45,467 nucleotides of DNA from Planctomycetota bacterium. Its GTDB lineage: Bacteria; Planctomycetota; Phycisphaerae; Phycisphaerales; SM1A02. Positions within the stretch are counted from its first letter, which is position 1. Every line of letters begins with the position of its first letter. The stretch lies in the NCBI GenBank assembly GCA_024226535.1, contig JAAELP010000218.1, forward strand, positions 1-45,467, read 5' to 3'. Below the pieces are notes generated by a model. That model saw only the letters and a list, made by a program, of their open reading frames with translations, did not search any database and was not told the DNA's origin. Made by a program: the position numbers and the translations under genes. Positions 33,823-45,467 of the stretch are shown piece by piece.

Positions 33823-35301
33823 TCAGAAGGTGAGCTGGAACTGCGTGCGCCAGACGAACTGGCCGTCCTGGTACGGGACGAGGACACCCTGGTTGGCGGG
33901 CCCGTCGGCGTTGAGGCCGGTGAGGGCGTTGCCGGCCCAGATCTCGTTGAGGCCGAAGCTGATGTCCGTCGAGAGCTTCACGTTGTCGGTGTAGTACGCG
34001 TTCAGACCGACGGTGATGAGGCTCAGGTCGTCAGCATTCTGGAAGCCGACCGCCGGAGCGGGCAGGTCGTAGTCCGTCCACTCGTAGCGGAGGAACAGCT
34101 CCATGGTCTCGTTCAGGTAGAAGCCGCCCTGGAGGACGAGGCTGACGAGATCCTGGTCGGTGGTGCCGATGACGTTGGAATCGAAGTTCGTCCAGTTGAA
34201 GCCGACGAACGCGTTCCAGCCGTCCATCTCGAGGGAGAAGTCGGCGGCCAGGGCCCAGACCTCGGTCTCCACGCCGTTGCCGAGGACGCCGGTGGCGGGG
34301 TTGCCGGACTCGTCATCCTGGAAGTGGAAGGAGATACCGGCCATCATGCCCTGCTCGGAGCCCTGCGGGCTCGTGAAGTCCTCGAACTGCTCCCAGTTGC
34401 CGGAGAACAGCATCTCACCGCGGAGGGTGACGGCGTACTCGGTGTCGGGCACCGGGTAGGCGGCGTTGGGGATCGCCGGGGCGTTGGCATAGCCGAGCGC
34501 CGTGACGTAGGTGGCCTGCGTCGCACCGTTGAGGAAGCCACCCGGGAACGCGGCGACGCCGGCGGCACCGTCGTTGTACGAACCCATGAAGTGGAACTGG
34601 TCCATCTTGTAGTCGAGCAGGATGCCCTGCGTGCGACCGTGGGGATGGACGTAGGAGGACAGCGAGCGCTCGACGGCGAGCTGATCCTTGCTGTCCACCA
34701 TCTGCTCACGGCTCAGCGGAACCTTGCCCTGGCCGAGGTACACCGACCAGCCGTTGCCGAAGTCGTAGCCGAGGAAGGCATCCTCGAGGTCGGCCACACC
34801 GTCGTTGCCGGCGTTGGGGCCGCCGGCCTGCGTGAGCTGACCGAAGTTCGTGGACACGCGGAACATCCAGTCGCCCGCGTTGCCGGTGAACGCCAGCTTC
34901 GTGCGCGTGTTCTCGAAGCCACGCGTGTTCTGGTCGCCCGGAACCGCATCGTCCTGGCTGTTCATGACGTGGCGGAACTGGATCTGACCGTTGATCTTCA
35001 GACCGAAGTTCCCGTTGGGGTCACCGAGCACGAAACCGTCGTCGTACCCGACGCCCGCACCCTGAAGAAGGCTGGCCCGAGTGTCGGCATCGGCAAGGAC
35101 GTCCTGCACGAGGCCGCGAATCTCGTTCGCACGTTCCTCGGTCAGCCAGTCGTTGCCGTTGAGCTGCGCGACCTTCGCCTCAAGCTCGGCGATACGGGCC
35201 TCTTGATCCTGGGCCGTCGCGGAGTTGTCGGCAAAGCTTGCGCCGCCAAGCGCCAGCGCAGACGCACCCGCGAGGAGGCCGACTCGCGTCGTAAGTCTCA
35301 T
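33823..35301 (-). CDS. Outer-membrane porin, OprP-like
   Basis: Beta-barrel protein of 492 aa. A signal peptide (RVGLLAGASALALGGASFAD) is followed by a short coiled coil (DQEARIAELEAKVAQLNG). The barrel starts with the OprP-type entry NFGLKINGQIQFRHV and has many alternating strands such as WSVYLGQGKVPLSREQ and LFLRYEWTDYDL. The last residues WRTQFQLTF end in Phe, the BAM recognition signal. It probably allows phosphate or another anion to pass, but substrate choice cannot be judged. AGGAGAG lies 7 nt before the ATG, making this one of the best ribosome-binding sites in the window and suggesting high expression. Confidence 0.88.
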   Translation of the reverse strand: MRLTTRVGLLAGASALALGGASFADNSATAQDQEARIAELEAKVAQLNGNDWLTEERANEIRGLVQDVLADADTRASLLQGAGVGYDDGFVLGDPNGNFGLKINGQIQFRHVMNSQDDAVPGDQNTRGFENTRTKLAFTGNAGDWMFRVSTNFGQLTQAGGPNAGNDGVADLEDAFLGYDFGNGWSVYLGQGKVPLSREQMVDSKDQLAVERSLSSYVHPHGRTQGILLDYKMDQFHFMGSYNDGAAGVAAFPGGFLNGATQATYVTALGYANAPAIPNAAYPVPDTEYAVTLRGEMLFSGNWEQFEDFTSPQGSEQGMMAGISFHFQDDESGNPATGVLGNGVETEVWALAADFSLEMDGWNAFVGFNWTNFDSNVIGTTDQDLVSLVLQGGFYLNETMELFLRYEWTDYDLPAPAVGFQNADDLSLITVGLNAYYTDNVKLSTDISFGLNEIWAGNALTGLNADGPANQGVLVPYQDGQFVWRTQFQLTF

Positions 35302-35650
35302 TTGTAGACTCTCCTACTAAGTGATGGACGTCTGTTGCGCATTTCAGCCAGGCGTCCGATTCATCCACCCGCCCATACAGCACCGGGCCTACCAGGCTCG
35401 ATACCGGACGTGAAGTTTCCGTATCGGCGCACGAACGCCGATTCGTTCAAAGGCGGGATGATACTGATTTCATTTTCTGCCGCCACCGCTTCCAGGGCCA
35501 TTCGGTGGAAATAGGTGAAAAACAGGGTTGAGTCCCGGGAGTTCGGCTGTCCCGCGGCACCGCAACCTTTTGCAATATCGAGCCTTACGAACACGCGGTC
35601 GCATCGCCGATTCCTGCGTCATCTTGTGCGCTCGCTTTCGCCGACGCTCG
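35302..35650. other. Long leader/control region of the porin gene
   Basis: About 350 nt between the end of radA and the porin start. It holds the porin ribosome-binding site and an A/T-rich patch near 35455-35520. An inverted repeat GAACG-AATCGG-CGTTC (minus strand, near 35431-35447) could be an operator. No -35/-10 pair was convincing, and a 77-codon open frame in it lacks coding features. Confidence 0.5.
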
Positions 35651-37141
35651 TCACACCCCCGCAAACTTTTTTTGCCCATGGGTCGGGATCTGCGCGCCGG
35701 AGGTCGGTTTCGGCGCTGAGTCCAGCAACGCCAGCGCAGCACCGATCGTCTCGGCACCAAGCACCCCGTCGGTTACCACCCCTTCGCCGGGTATTACCGG
35801 ACGCATGATGAGCTTCCCGCACGCACGTCGCTCCGATTCGCGTCGGCGCTGCTCGATATGGGGTGGATGACGAACGGCTCCGTCGAGTCCGACCTCGCCG
35901 ACAACGGCCACGCCCGCGGGCAGCGGCCGCCGCAGATGAGCCCCCGCGACGGCGAGGCAGACCGCCAGGTCCGCCGCCGGCTCCATGATCCGAAGCCCCC
36001 CGACCGCGGAGGCGAAGATGTCCTGGTCGGCGAGCCGCAGACCGCCGTGCTGCTCGAGCACCGCGATGAGCATCGCCAGACGGCTGCCGTCCAGCCCGCT
36101 CGTGCGGCGTTTCGCGTTTCCGGGGAACCCTGGCGCCGTGAGGGCCTGGATCTCGACCATGAGGCAGCGGGAGCCGTGCATGACCGGGCAGAACACCGAC
36201 CCCGGCGGTGGAGTGGCGGTGAGATCGAGCCCGCGCCCGGGATCCCTCACCTCCCGCAGCCCGCGCCCGGTCATCTCGAAGAGCCCGACCTCCATCGTCG
36301 TGCCGAATCGGTTCTTCGTGGAGCGCACGACGCGGTGGGCGTGGTGACGATCGCCCTCGAAGGACAGCACGGCGTCCACGAGGTGCTCCACGAGCTTCGG
36401 CCCGGCAAGCTGTCCTTCCTTTGTGACGTGCCCCACGACCACGATGGCGATGCCGGAGAGCCGTGCGAGCGTCACGAGGTCACAGCAGCAACGCCTGAGC
36501 TGCGTGACCGAGCCCGCCGCGGCCTCCACCTGGGCCTGGTGCACCGTCTGGAGTGAATCCACGATCATCACCGAGGGACGTGTCTTCCTCGTCTGCTCGA
36601 TGACGCGAGCGAGGCTCGTCTCGGCGAGGACCAGGAGGTTCGCGAGGTTGCCGGGAAGCTCCGTCTCGTCGTCGGCGGCGAAGATCCGCTCGGCGCGGAG
36701 CCGCGTCTGCTGCTGGGACTCCTCACTGCTCACGTACAGCACGCGTTGCCCGCCGGCGGCGATGCGCCCGGCCACCTGGAGCAGCAAAGTGGACTTCCCG
36801 ATCCCGGGCTCCCCTCCGAGCATGACCACGGAGCCGGGCACGAACCCGCCGCCGAGAACCCGGTCCACCTCCGGGATGCCCGTCGGCCACCGCCTCACCT
36901 CGGCGGTGTCGATCTCCGGCAGCGGCGTCGCGACCGACGGCGTGATGGGATCGCCGGCCCCCGCCTCGTCCGCGGCCGCCCACGCCTCGGCCACCGCCCG
37001 CCGCTCGCCCCCGTCGTCCGCCCGGGGCTCCACGTACTTCTCCAGGGCGTCCCACGCGCCGCAATCCGGGCACTTGCCCATCCACCGGGACTGAACGGCG
37101 CCACACTCGCGGCACAGGAAGTGGGTGCGGGGCTTGGCCAT
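35651..37141 (-). CDS. radA: DNA repair protein RadA (Sms)
   Basis: DnaB-like, RecA-fold branch-migration helicase for homologous recombination, 496 aa. It has the N-terminal zinc finger CRECGAVQ...KCPDCGAW, Walker A LGGEPGIGKSTLLLQ near residue 115, Walker B VMIVDSLQTVHQ, and the family-specific KNRFG motif in STKNRFGTTMEVGLFEM near 277. The C-terminal Lon-like domain has LPAGVAVVGEVGLDGAVRH. A linker of about 30 residues after the zinc finger is acidic and Ala-rich, slightly longer than usual. A TACACT box is exactly 6 nt before the ATG, so the mRNA is probably leaderless. Confidence 0.96.
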   Translation of the reverse strand: MAKPRTHFLCRECGAVQSRWMGKCPDCGAWDALEKYVEPRADDGGERRAVAEAWAAADEAGAGDPITPSVATPLPEIDTAEVRRWPTGIPEVDRVLGGGFVPGSVVMLGGEPGIGKSTLLLQVAGRIAAGGQRVLYVSSEESQQQTRLRAERIFAADDETELPGNLANLLVLAETSLARVIEQTRKTRPSVMIVDSLQTVHQAQVEAAAGSVTQLRRCCCDLVTLARLSGIAIVVVGHVTKEGQLAGPKLVEHLVDAVLSFEGDRHHAHRVVRSTKNRFGTTMEVGLFEMTGRGLREVRDPGRGLDLTATPPPGSVFCPVMHGSRCLMVEIQALTAPGFPGNAKRRTSGLDGSRLAMLIAVLEQHGGLRLADQDIFASAVGGLRIMEPAADLAVCLAVAGAHLRRPLPAGVAVVGEVGLDGAVRHPPHIEQRRRESERRACGKLIMRPVIPGEGVVTDGVLGAETIGAALALLDSAPKPTSGAQIPTHGQKKFAGV

Positions 37142-37147
37142 GGCCGG

Positions 37148-37153
37148 AGTGTA
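37148..37153 (-). promoter_or_regulatory. -10 box of radA (leaderless)
   Basis: TACACT on the minus strand, exactly 6 nt before the radA ATG. Confidence 0.55.
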
Positions 37154-37205
37154 CGGGCAGGCGCGGCGTTGACGGAGAATGCGGCAGAACGCCCACAGCC
37201 GCGGA

Positions 37206-37232
37206 CGTGGTCTTGGCGAAGCCAAGGCCGCG
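37206..37232. repeat. 27-nt dispersed hairpin repeat, copy 2
   Basis: Identical to 9510-9536. It is flanked by a direct repeat CACAGCCGCGGACG (37194-37207 and 37241-37254). It lies between radA and thrC and may serve as the thrC terminator. Confidence 0.85.
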
Positions 37233-37257
37233 TGTCCGTGCACAGCCGCGGACGCGG

Positions 37258-38426
<1,169 letters not shown>

Positions 38427-38427
<1 letters not shown>

Positions 38428-38636
38428 CAACGCCCGCGCTTCATCCGGTAGATCCACCGCGCGTACTCGAGCACGGCGTGCACGCGTTGCCGGCGCGGCG
38501 GGCGGCGACCGGGGTCGCTGCCGAAGGCGGTCTCGATGCGCCAGCGCCAGTACGGCCCGCGGATCCGGAAGCCGGTGCGGGCGCCGAGCAGAGCCAACTC
38601 CCACAAGCCTCCGAGCGTGTCGATGAGGAATCGCAC
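38427..38636 (-). CDS. Small basic protein coupled to thrC
   Basis: 69-aa protein of unknown function. It has an amphipathic helix-like start (RFLIDTLGGLWELALLGART), a Trp/Arg-rich motif GPYWRWRIETAFG, and a basic end (VLEYARWIYRMKRGR). The frame is open for another 2 kb upstream, but only antisense to arsM and arsS. I place the start at the GTG at 38636, because a TACGAT box ends 7 nt before it and its stop overlaps the thrC start. Length, composition and coupling suggest a real gene, perhaps membrane-peripheral. Confidence 0.6.
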
Positions 38637-38643
38637 GTCGAGG

Positions 38644-38649
38644 ATCGTA
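38644..38649 (-). promoter_or_regulatory. -10 box of the 69-aa gene and thrC
   Basis: TACGAT on the minus strand, 7 nt before the GTG at 38636. Confidence 0.45.
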
Positions 38650-38662
38650 GCGGCGAGCGGGC

Positions 38663-38693
38663 AAGGACGTTCGCCCTCACCTGCCTCGCTGCG
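38663..38693. repeat. Partial copy of the composite palindromic repeat
   Basis: 31 nt matching one end of the element at 22571-22700 in inverse orientation, with a single mismatch. It lies between the 69-aa gene and arsM, close to both promoters. Confidence 0.8.
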
Positions 38694-38759
38694 CCCGGAA
38701 TACTCCCTCGCCGCCCCGGGTTGACGGGCTACGATGGTCCACTTCCCGGAGAGCCCCGC

Positions 38760-39746
38760 TTGAGTTACCACAGCACCGTCCAGGACGTGTACCGAAAGGC
38801 CGCAGAGACGCCCGACGCGTCGCTGTGCTGCGTGCCGCAGACGCAGAGGTACGTGCCCGGGCTCGTGATTCCGTCGATCATGCACCAGATGAACTACGGC
38901 TGCGGGACGACCGTCCACAGCCAGGACATGACCGCCGACCAGCGGGTGATCTACGTCGGGGTCGGCGGCGGGCTCGAGGCGCTCCAGCTCGCGTACTTCA
39001 CGCGTCATCCCGGCGGCGTGATCGCGGTGGACCCCGTCGCGGAGATGCGCGACGTCGCCCGCGTGAACCTGGAGAAGGCCGCGGAGGTCAACGACTGGTT
39101 CGACCCCTCGTTCGTCGACATCCGCGACGGTGACGCCCTGAACCTGCCCGTGGACGACGGCGTGGCCGACGTCGCGGCGCAGAACTGCCTCTTCAACATC
39201 TTCAAGACCGCCGGGGACGAAGGCGACGGCGACCTCGAGCAGGCGCTCGCGGAGATGCACCGCGTGCTCAAGCCCGCGGGGCGCCTGGTCATGAGCGATC
39301 CGATCGCGACGCGGCCGATCCCCGCGCACCTCCGCGACGACGAGGTCCTGCGGGCGCTGTGCATCTCCGGCTGCCTCGAGTACCACGACTACCTCGCGAA
39401 GATCGTCGACGCGGGCTTCGGGTCGATCGAGGTCCGCAGCCGGCGCCCCTACCGGATGCTCGACCGCGCGCGGTACGGGCTCGACGAGGACCTGCTGCTG
39501 GAGACCGTGGAGGTCTGCGCGTACCACGTCGCCGCCGCGGACGACGGCCCGTGCATCTTCACCGGACGCTACGCGATCTACACCGGCGGGGAAGAGGCCT
39601 TCGACGACGGCCTGGGGCACGTGCTCGTGCGCGACATCCCCCTGCCCGTCTGCGACAAGACCGCCGGGGCGCTCGGGCGCCTGGGACGGGAGGACCTCAC
39701 CGTCAGCCCGTCCACCTGGCACTACGCCGGCGGTGGTTGCTGCTGA
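38760..39746 (+). CDS. arsM: Arsenite methyltransferase of the arsenosugar pathway
   Basis: SAM-dependent methyltransferase that methylates arsenite to a dimethylated arsenical, 328 aa. A Cys pair lies near the start (DASLCCVPQTQRYVPG), followed by MNYGCGTTVHSQDM. The SAM motif is VIYVGVGGGLEALQLAYF, then GDALNLPVDDGVADVAAQNC and VLKPAGRLVMSDPI. A Cys in ALCISGCLEY and the C-terminal CC (YAGGGCC) could bind arsenic. This layout and the following radical SAM gene identify the arsenosugar-type ArsM. The start is TTG at 38760 with GGAGAG 6 nt before it; no ATG is available in frame near the conserved N-terminus. Confidence 0.88.
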   Translation: MSYHSTVQDVYRKAAETPDASLCCVPQTQRYVPGLVIPSIMHQMNYGCGTTVHSQDMTADQRVIYVGVGGGLEALQLAYFTRHPGGVIAVDPVAEMRDVARVNLEKAAEVNDWFDPSFVDIRDGDALNLPVDDGVADVAAQNCLFNIFKTAGDEGDGDLEQALAEMHRVLKPAGRLVMSDPIATRPIPAHLRDDEVLRALCISGCLEYHDYLAKIVDAGFGSIEVRSRRPYRMLDRARYGLDEDLLLETVEVCAYHVAAADDGPCIFTGRYAIYTGGEEAFDDGLGHVLVRDIPLPVCDKTAGALGRLGREDLTVSPSTWHYAGGGCC

Positions 39747-39761
39747 GGCTTCGGAATCTTC

Positions 39762-40766
39762 GTGAGCACGATCGAGCTGCCCATCCTGAACGGCACCCGC
39801 TTTCGCACACAGTTCGCCACCGAGCTGCGCGCGGCGCCCCGGATCTCCACCCTCCAGGTGAACATCGGCTACGTCTGCAACCTCGCGTGCCGCCACTGTC
39901 ACGTGGAGTCGTCGCCGGCCCGCACCGGGCCCGAGGACAACATGGACGAGCCGACCGTCCGCCGCGTCGTGGAGTGGGTCCTCGCGCACCCGGAGATCGA
40001 GATGGTGGACCTCACCGGGGGCAGCCCCGAGATGAACCCCGCCTTCCGGTGGATGGTCGAGACGATCGCCCGCAGCGGCCGGAGGGTCATGAACCGCTGC
40101 AACCCGACGATCATCGAGCACGTGGACCGCGCAACCGGCGTCGACTACGCGTGGGTGCCGGCGTTCCTCGCCGAGCACCGCGTCGAGGTCGTCGCGTCCA
40201 TGCCCTGCTACCTCGAGGACAACGTCGATCGCCAGCGCGGCCGCGGCGCGTTCGGCGCGTCGATCGAGGGCCTGCTCAAGCTGGTGGACGTCGGCTACGG
40301 GCGCGACCCCGCGTTGCGGCTGAACCTCGTCTACAACCCGGTGGGCCCCCACCTCCCGCCGCCCCAGGCGGGGCTGGAGACGGACTACAAGCGCGAGCTG
40401 CAGGAGCGCTTCGGGCTCGTGTTCAACGAGCTGTGGACGATCACGAACATGCCCATCAAGCGCTGGCGCAACGAGCTGGAGCGCGCCGGCAAGCTCGAGT
40501 CGTACATGCGGACGCTCATCGAGGCGTTCAACGAGAGCACGATCGACGGCCTGATGTGCCGTCACCAGATCAGCATCGACCCCGCCGGACGGCTGTACGA
40601 CTGCGACTTCAACCAGGCGCTCGCGATGCGGACACCCGGTTCCGAGGACCGTTTCCTCTGGGACTACACCGCCGCGGAACTGTCGGATCGCGTCATCGCC
40701 ACCGACGACCATTGCTACGGCTGCACTGCCGGCGCGGGAAGCAGTTGCGGCGGCGCGCTTGCCTAG
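39762..40766 (+). CDS. arsS: Arsenosugar biosynthesis radical SAM protein
   Basis: Radical SAM enzyme that joins a 5'-deoxyadenosyl group to methylated arsenic, the step towards arsenosugars; 334 aa. The 4Fe-4S motif is YVCNLACRHCHVESSP (CxxxCxxC). The SAM region DLTGGSPEMNPAFRWM follows. The C-terminal auxiliary part has DGLMCRHQISIDPAGRLYDCDFNQ and ends HCYGCTAGAGSSCGGALA. In some relatives the last Cys of that motif is selenocysteine; here it is a TGC codon, so this is the Cys form. GTG start, 15 nt after arsM. A terminator follows the gene. Confidence 0.92.
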   Translation: MSTIELPILNGTRFRTQFATELRAAPRISTLQVNIGYVCNLACRHCHVESSPARTGPEDNMDEPTVRRVVEWVLAHPEIEMVDLTGGSPEMNPAFRWMVETIARSGRRVMNRCNPTIIEHVDRATGVDYAWVPAFLAEHRVEVVASMPCYLEDNVDRQRGRGAFGASIEGLLKLVDVGYGRDPALRLNLVYNPVGPHLPPPQAGLETDYKRELQERFGLVFNELWTITNMPIKRWRNELERAGKLESYMRTLIEAFNESTIDGLMCRHQISIDPAGRLYDCDFNQALAMRTPGSEDRFLWDYTAAELSDRVIATDDHCYGCTAGAGSSCGGALA

Positions 40767-40812
40767 AGCGCGCGAACCTGCAAGACTTCTTGATCACTCG
40801 CGATCTCTGCAG

Positions 40813-40852
40813 GCGCCGGTCGATGCTCCGACACGACCGGCGCTTGTCTTTC
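40813..40852 (+). terminator. Rho-independent terminator of the arsM-arsS operon
   Basis: Ten-base-pair stem GCGCCGGTCG (40813-40822) with CGACCGGCGC (40834-40843), an 11-nt loop, then TTGTCTTTCC. It lies 46 nt after the arsS stop. Confidence 0.85.
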
Positions 40853-40862
40853 CACCAGCCTT

Positions 40863-42083
40863 CTACTCGGCCCCCACCTCGTCCTCGACCGGGCAGAAGC
40901 GGCTTCCGATCATCGGCACGCGGTGATTCGGGTTCGTCTGCTTCGGAAGCAACGGGTAGACGGCGAGGATGATCGCGAGGGCCGCGACCGAGCCGACCCA
41001 CATCCAGCTCGTCCAGCCGAGGAAGACGAACAGCGACGTCACGAGCAGCAGGAGCAGCGCGGCGGGGATCATCCCCTCCCACGCGAGACGCATGAGCTGG
41101 TCGAAGCGGAAACGCGGAAGCGTCCACCGGACGGTCATCGTGAGCATCACGATCAGCAGGACCTTGCCCAACAGGACGCCGAACTGGAGGCAGATGAGCC
41201 AGAACCCGCCGGCGAGCGGCAGGTCTGCCCCGAAGAACGGGTTGACCGACCAGCCGCCGAGGAAGAGCACCGCGAAGAACGCGCTGCCGACGAAGACGTG
41301 CGCGTATTCGCCGACGAAGAACATCGCCCACTTCATCGACGAGTACTCGGTGTGCCACCCGCCGACCAGCTCCTGCTCCGCCTCGGCGAGATCGAACGGC
41401 GCGCGGTTCGCCTCGGCCAGGAGGCACGAGTAGAACAGCAACGCCGTGAGCGGCTGGTGGATCAGGAACCACTGGCTCTCGACCTGCTGGGCGACGATGA
41501 GGTCCGCCCGCATCGTGCCCGCGGTCAGGATCACGCAGAGCAGGGCGAGGCCCATCGGGATCTCGTAGCTGACCATCTGCGCCGTCGCGCGGAGGCCACC
41601 GAGGAACGAGTACTTGTTGTTCGAGGCCCAGCCGCCGAGGGCCACGCCGTAGACGCCGAGCGAGCCCACCGCCACGAGGTACACGATGCCGATGTTCACG
41701 TCGGCGCCCATCACCTTCACGTCATGCGCCCCGAGCAGCCCCCCGACGAGCGGGATCGTGGAGGTGTCCAGCGTGCCCGCCCACGGGAGAACCGCGAAGC
41801 CGATGAGGGCGGGGATCGCCGTCAGCGCCGGGGCGAGGATGAACATCGCGCGGTCCACGCCACGCGGCAGGTAGTCCTCTTTCACGAAGAGCTTGAGGCC
41901 GTCGGCGATCGGCTGGAGCAGGCCCATGGGACCGACGCGGTTGGGGCCGATGCGGTCCTGGACCCAGGCGCAGACCTTCCGCTCCAGCAGGATGAAGTAC
42001 GCGGCGGCGCCGAGCACGATGTGCAGCATCAGGACCACCACGATGGTGGACGTGATCAGTTGTGGCGTGAGGAACTCGGGCAT
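40863..42083 (-). CDS. nuoH: NADH-quinone oxidoreductase subunit H
   Basis: Membrane subunit of respiratory complex I next to the quinone site, 406 aa with about nine helices. Family motifs are FILLERKVCAWVQDRIGPNRVGP, GLKLFVKEDYLP, MVSYEIPMGLALL, AEANRAPFDLAEAEQELVGG and HTEYSSMKWAMFFVGEYAH. The last carry the conserved charged residues of the proton path. RFRFDQLMRLAWEGMIPAAL is near the end. It is slightly longer than E. coli NuoH (325 aa), with an extra helix/tail at the C-terminus. No other nuo genes are in the window on either side. A TAAACT box 7 nt before the ATG supports its own promoter. Confidence 0.95.
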   Translation of the reverse strand: MPEFLTPQLITSTIVVVLMLHIVLGAAAYFILLERKVCAWVQDRIGPNRVGPMGLLQPIADGLKLFVKEDYLPRGVDRAMFILAPALTAIPALIGFAVLPWAGTLDTSTIPLVGGLLGAHDVKVMGADVNIGIVYLVAVGSLGVYGVALGGWASNNKYSFLGGLRATAQMVSYEIPMGLALLCVILTAGTMRADLIVAQQVESQWFLIHQPLTALLFYSCLLAEANRAPFDLAEAEQELVGGWHTEYSSMKWAMFFVGEYAHVFVGSAFFAVLFLGGWSVNPFFGADLPLAGGFWLICLQFGVLLGKVLLIVMLTMTVRWTLPRFRFDQLMRLAWEGMIPAALLLLLVTSLFVFLGWTSWMWVGSVAALAIILAVYPLLPKQTNPNHRVPMIGSRFCPVEDEVGAE

Positions 42084-42090
42084 GGCGGGG

Positions 42091-42096
42091 AGTTTA
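42091..42096 (-). promoter_or_regulatory. -10 box of nuoH (near-leaderless)
   Basis: TAAACT on the minus strand, 7 nt before the nuoH ATG. Confidence 0.5.
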
Positions 42097-42119
42097 GCAG
42101 GCGGGGCCGGACCTGCATC

Positions 42120-42183
42120 AAATGGTGACTGTCACCATTTACGTCACCATTTACGGAAGCAGGAAAATGGTGACAGACACCAT

Positions 42184-42185
<2 letters not shown>
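42120..42185. repeat. Palindromic AAATGGTGAC repeats
   Basis: One perfect 21-nt palindrome (AAATGGTGAC-T-GTCACCATTT, 42120-42140), a half-site CGTCACCATTT, and a second palindrome AAATGGTG-ACAGA-CACCATTT (42165-42185). The second runs into the carB stop codon. Motifs of this kind are REP-like and are often mobilised by Y1-type REP transposases; no transposase gene is present here. Confidence 0.8.

Positions 42186-45467
<3,282 letters not shown>

Noticed and set aside
35361..35594. 77-codon minus-strand frame upstream of the porin
   Set aside because: No ribosome-binding site, no recognisable motif, and it overlaps the probable porin control region.
38650..40712. Long upstream extension of the 69-aa gene's frame
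   Set aside because: It runs antisense through arsM and arsS; the promoter and coupling support only 38427-38636.
40700..40766. Selenocysteine form of ArsS
   Set aside because: The position is a TGC Cys codon in GAGSSCGG; there is no in-frame TGA and no need for a SECIS element.

Overview
The window is 45 kb of dense, high-GC bacterial DNA with genes on both strands and short intergenic gaps. Several features point to a diderm bacterium, most likely a planctomycete of the Phycisphaerae type. These are a lolC/lolD lipoprotein-export pair, an OprP-like porin with a terminal Phe, an ECF sigma factor followed by a small membrane protein and a secreted helical protein, an FG-GAP/ASPIC surface protein, and an arsenosugar arsM-arsS pair. 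This assignment rests on gene content and style, not on a marker tree. No rRNA, tRNA, CRISPR array, integrase or complete insertion sequence was seen.

Layout, left to right. 1-6.2 kb: lolD (partial) and lolC, nnrE back to back with a membrane glycosyltransferase, then a pilin-like protein and a surface protein split by one in-frame amber codon. 6.3-10.6 kb: dipeptide-transporter ATPase and permease separated by an oppositely oriented RsbU-type phosphatase. 10.6-12.7 kb: ECF sigma operon. 12.7-13.8 kb: CaCA-type cation exchanger. 13.8-16.3 kb: a three-gene operon of a 28-codon cysteine-rich peptide, an ATP-grasp ligase and a FAD-dependent oxidoreductase behind a near-consensus promoter. 16.4-19.3 kb: dnaB, an HU-family gene and a small lipoprotein. 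19.6-22.6 kb: aminotransferase, NADPH:FMN reductase and prfB with its +1 frameshift. 22.8-24.6 kb: membrane protein and a threonine dehydratase/serine racemase-family gene. 25.0-32.6 kb: a coupled fatty-acid beta-oxidation operon (thiolase, FadJ-like, acyl-CoA dehydrogenase, acyltransferase-hydrolase fusion). 32.7-35.3 kb: DUF3179 protein and porin. 35.7-38.6 kb: radA, thrC and a coupled 69-aa gene. 38.8-40.8 kb: arsM-arsS. 40.9-45.5 kb: nuoH and carB (partial).

The best candidate for an undescribed system is the Cys-rich peptide/ATP-grasp/FAD oxidoreductase operon (13765-16299). It resembles a peptide-modification or peptide-scaffold pathway, although a cysteine-codon leader peptide is a real alternative.

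A second window-wide signal is promoter architecture. About ten genes have a TAnnnT -10 box only 6-10 nt before the start codon, which predicts leaderless or near-leaderless mRNAs. Intergenic gaps also carry several families of palindromic repeats, some of which run into the 3' ends of genes.
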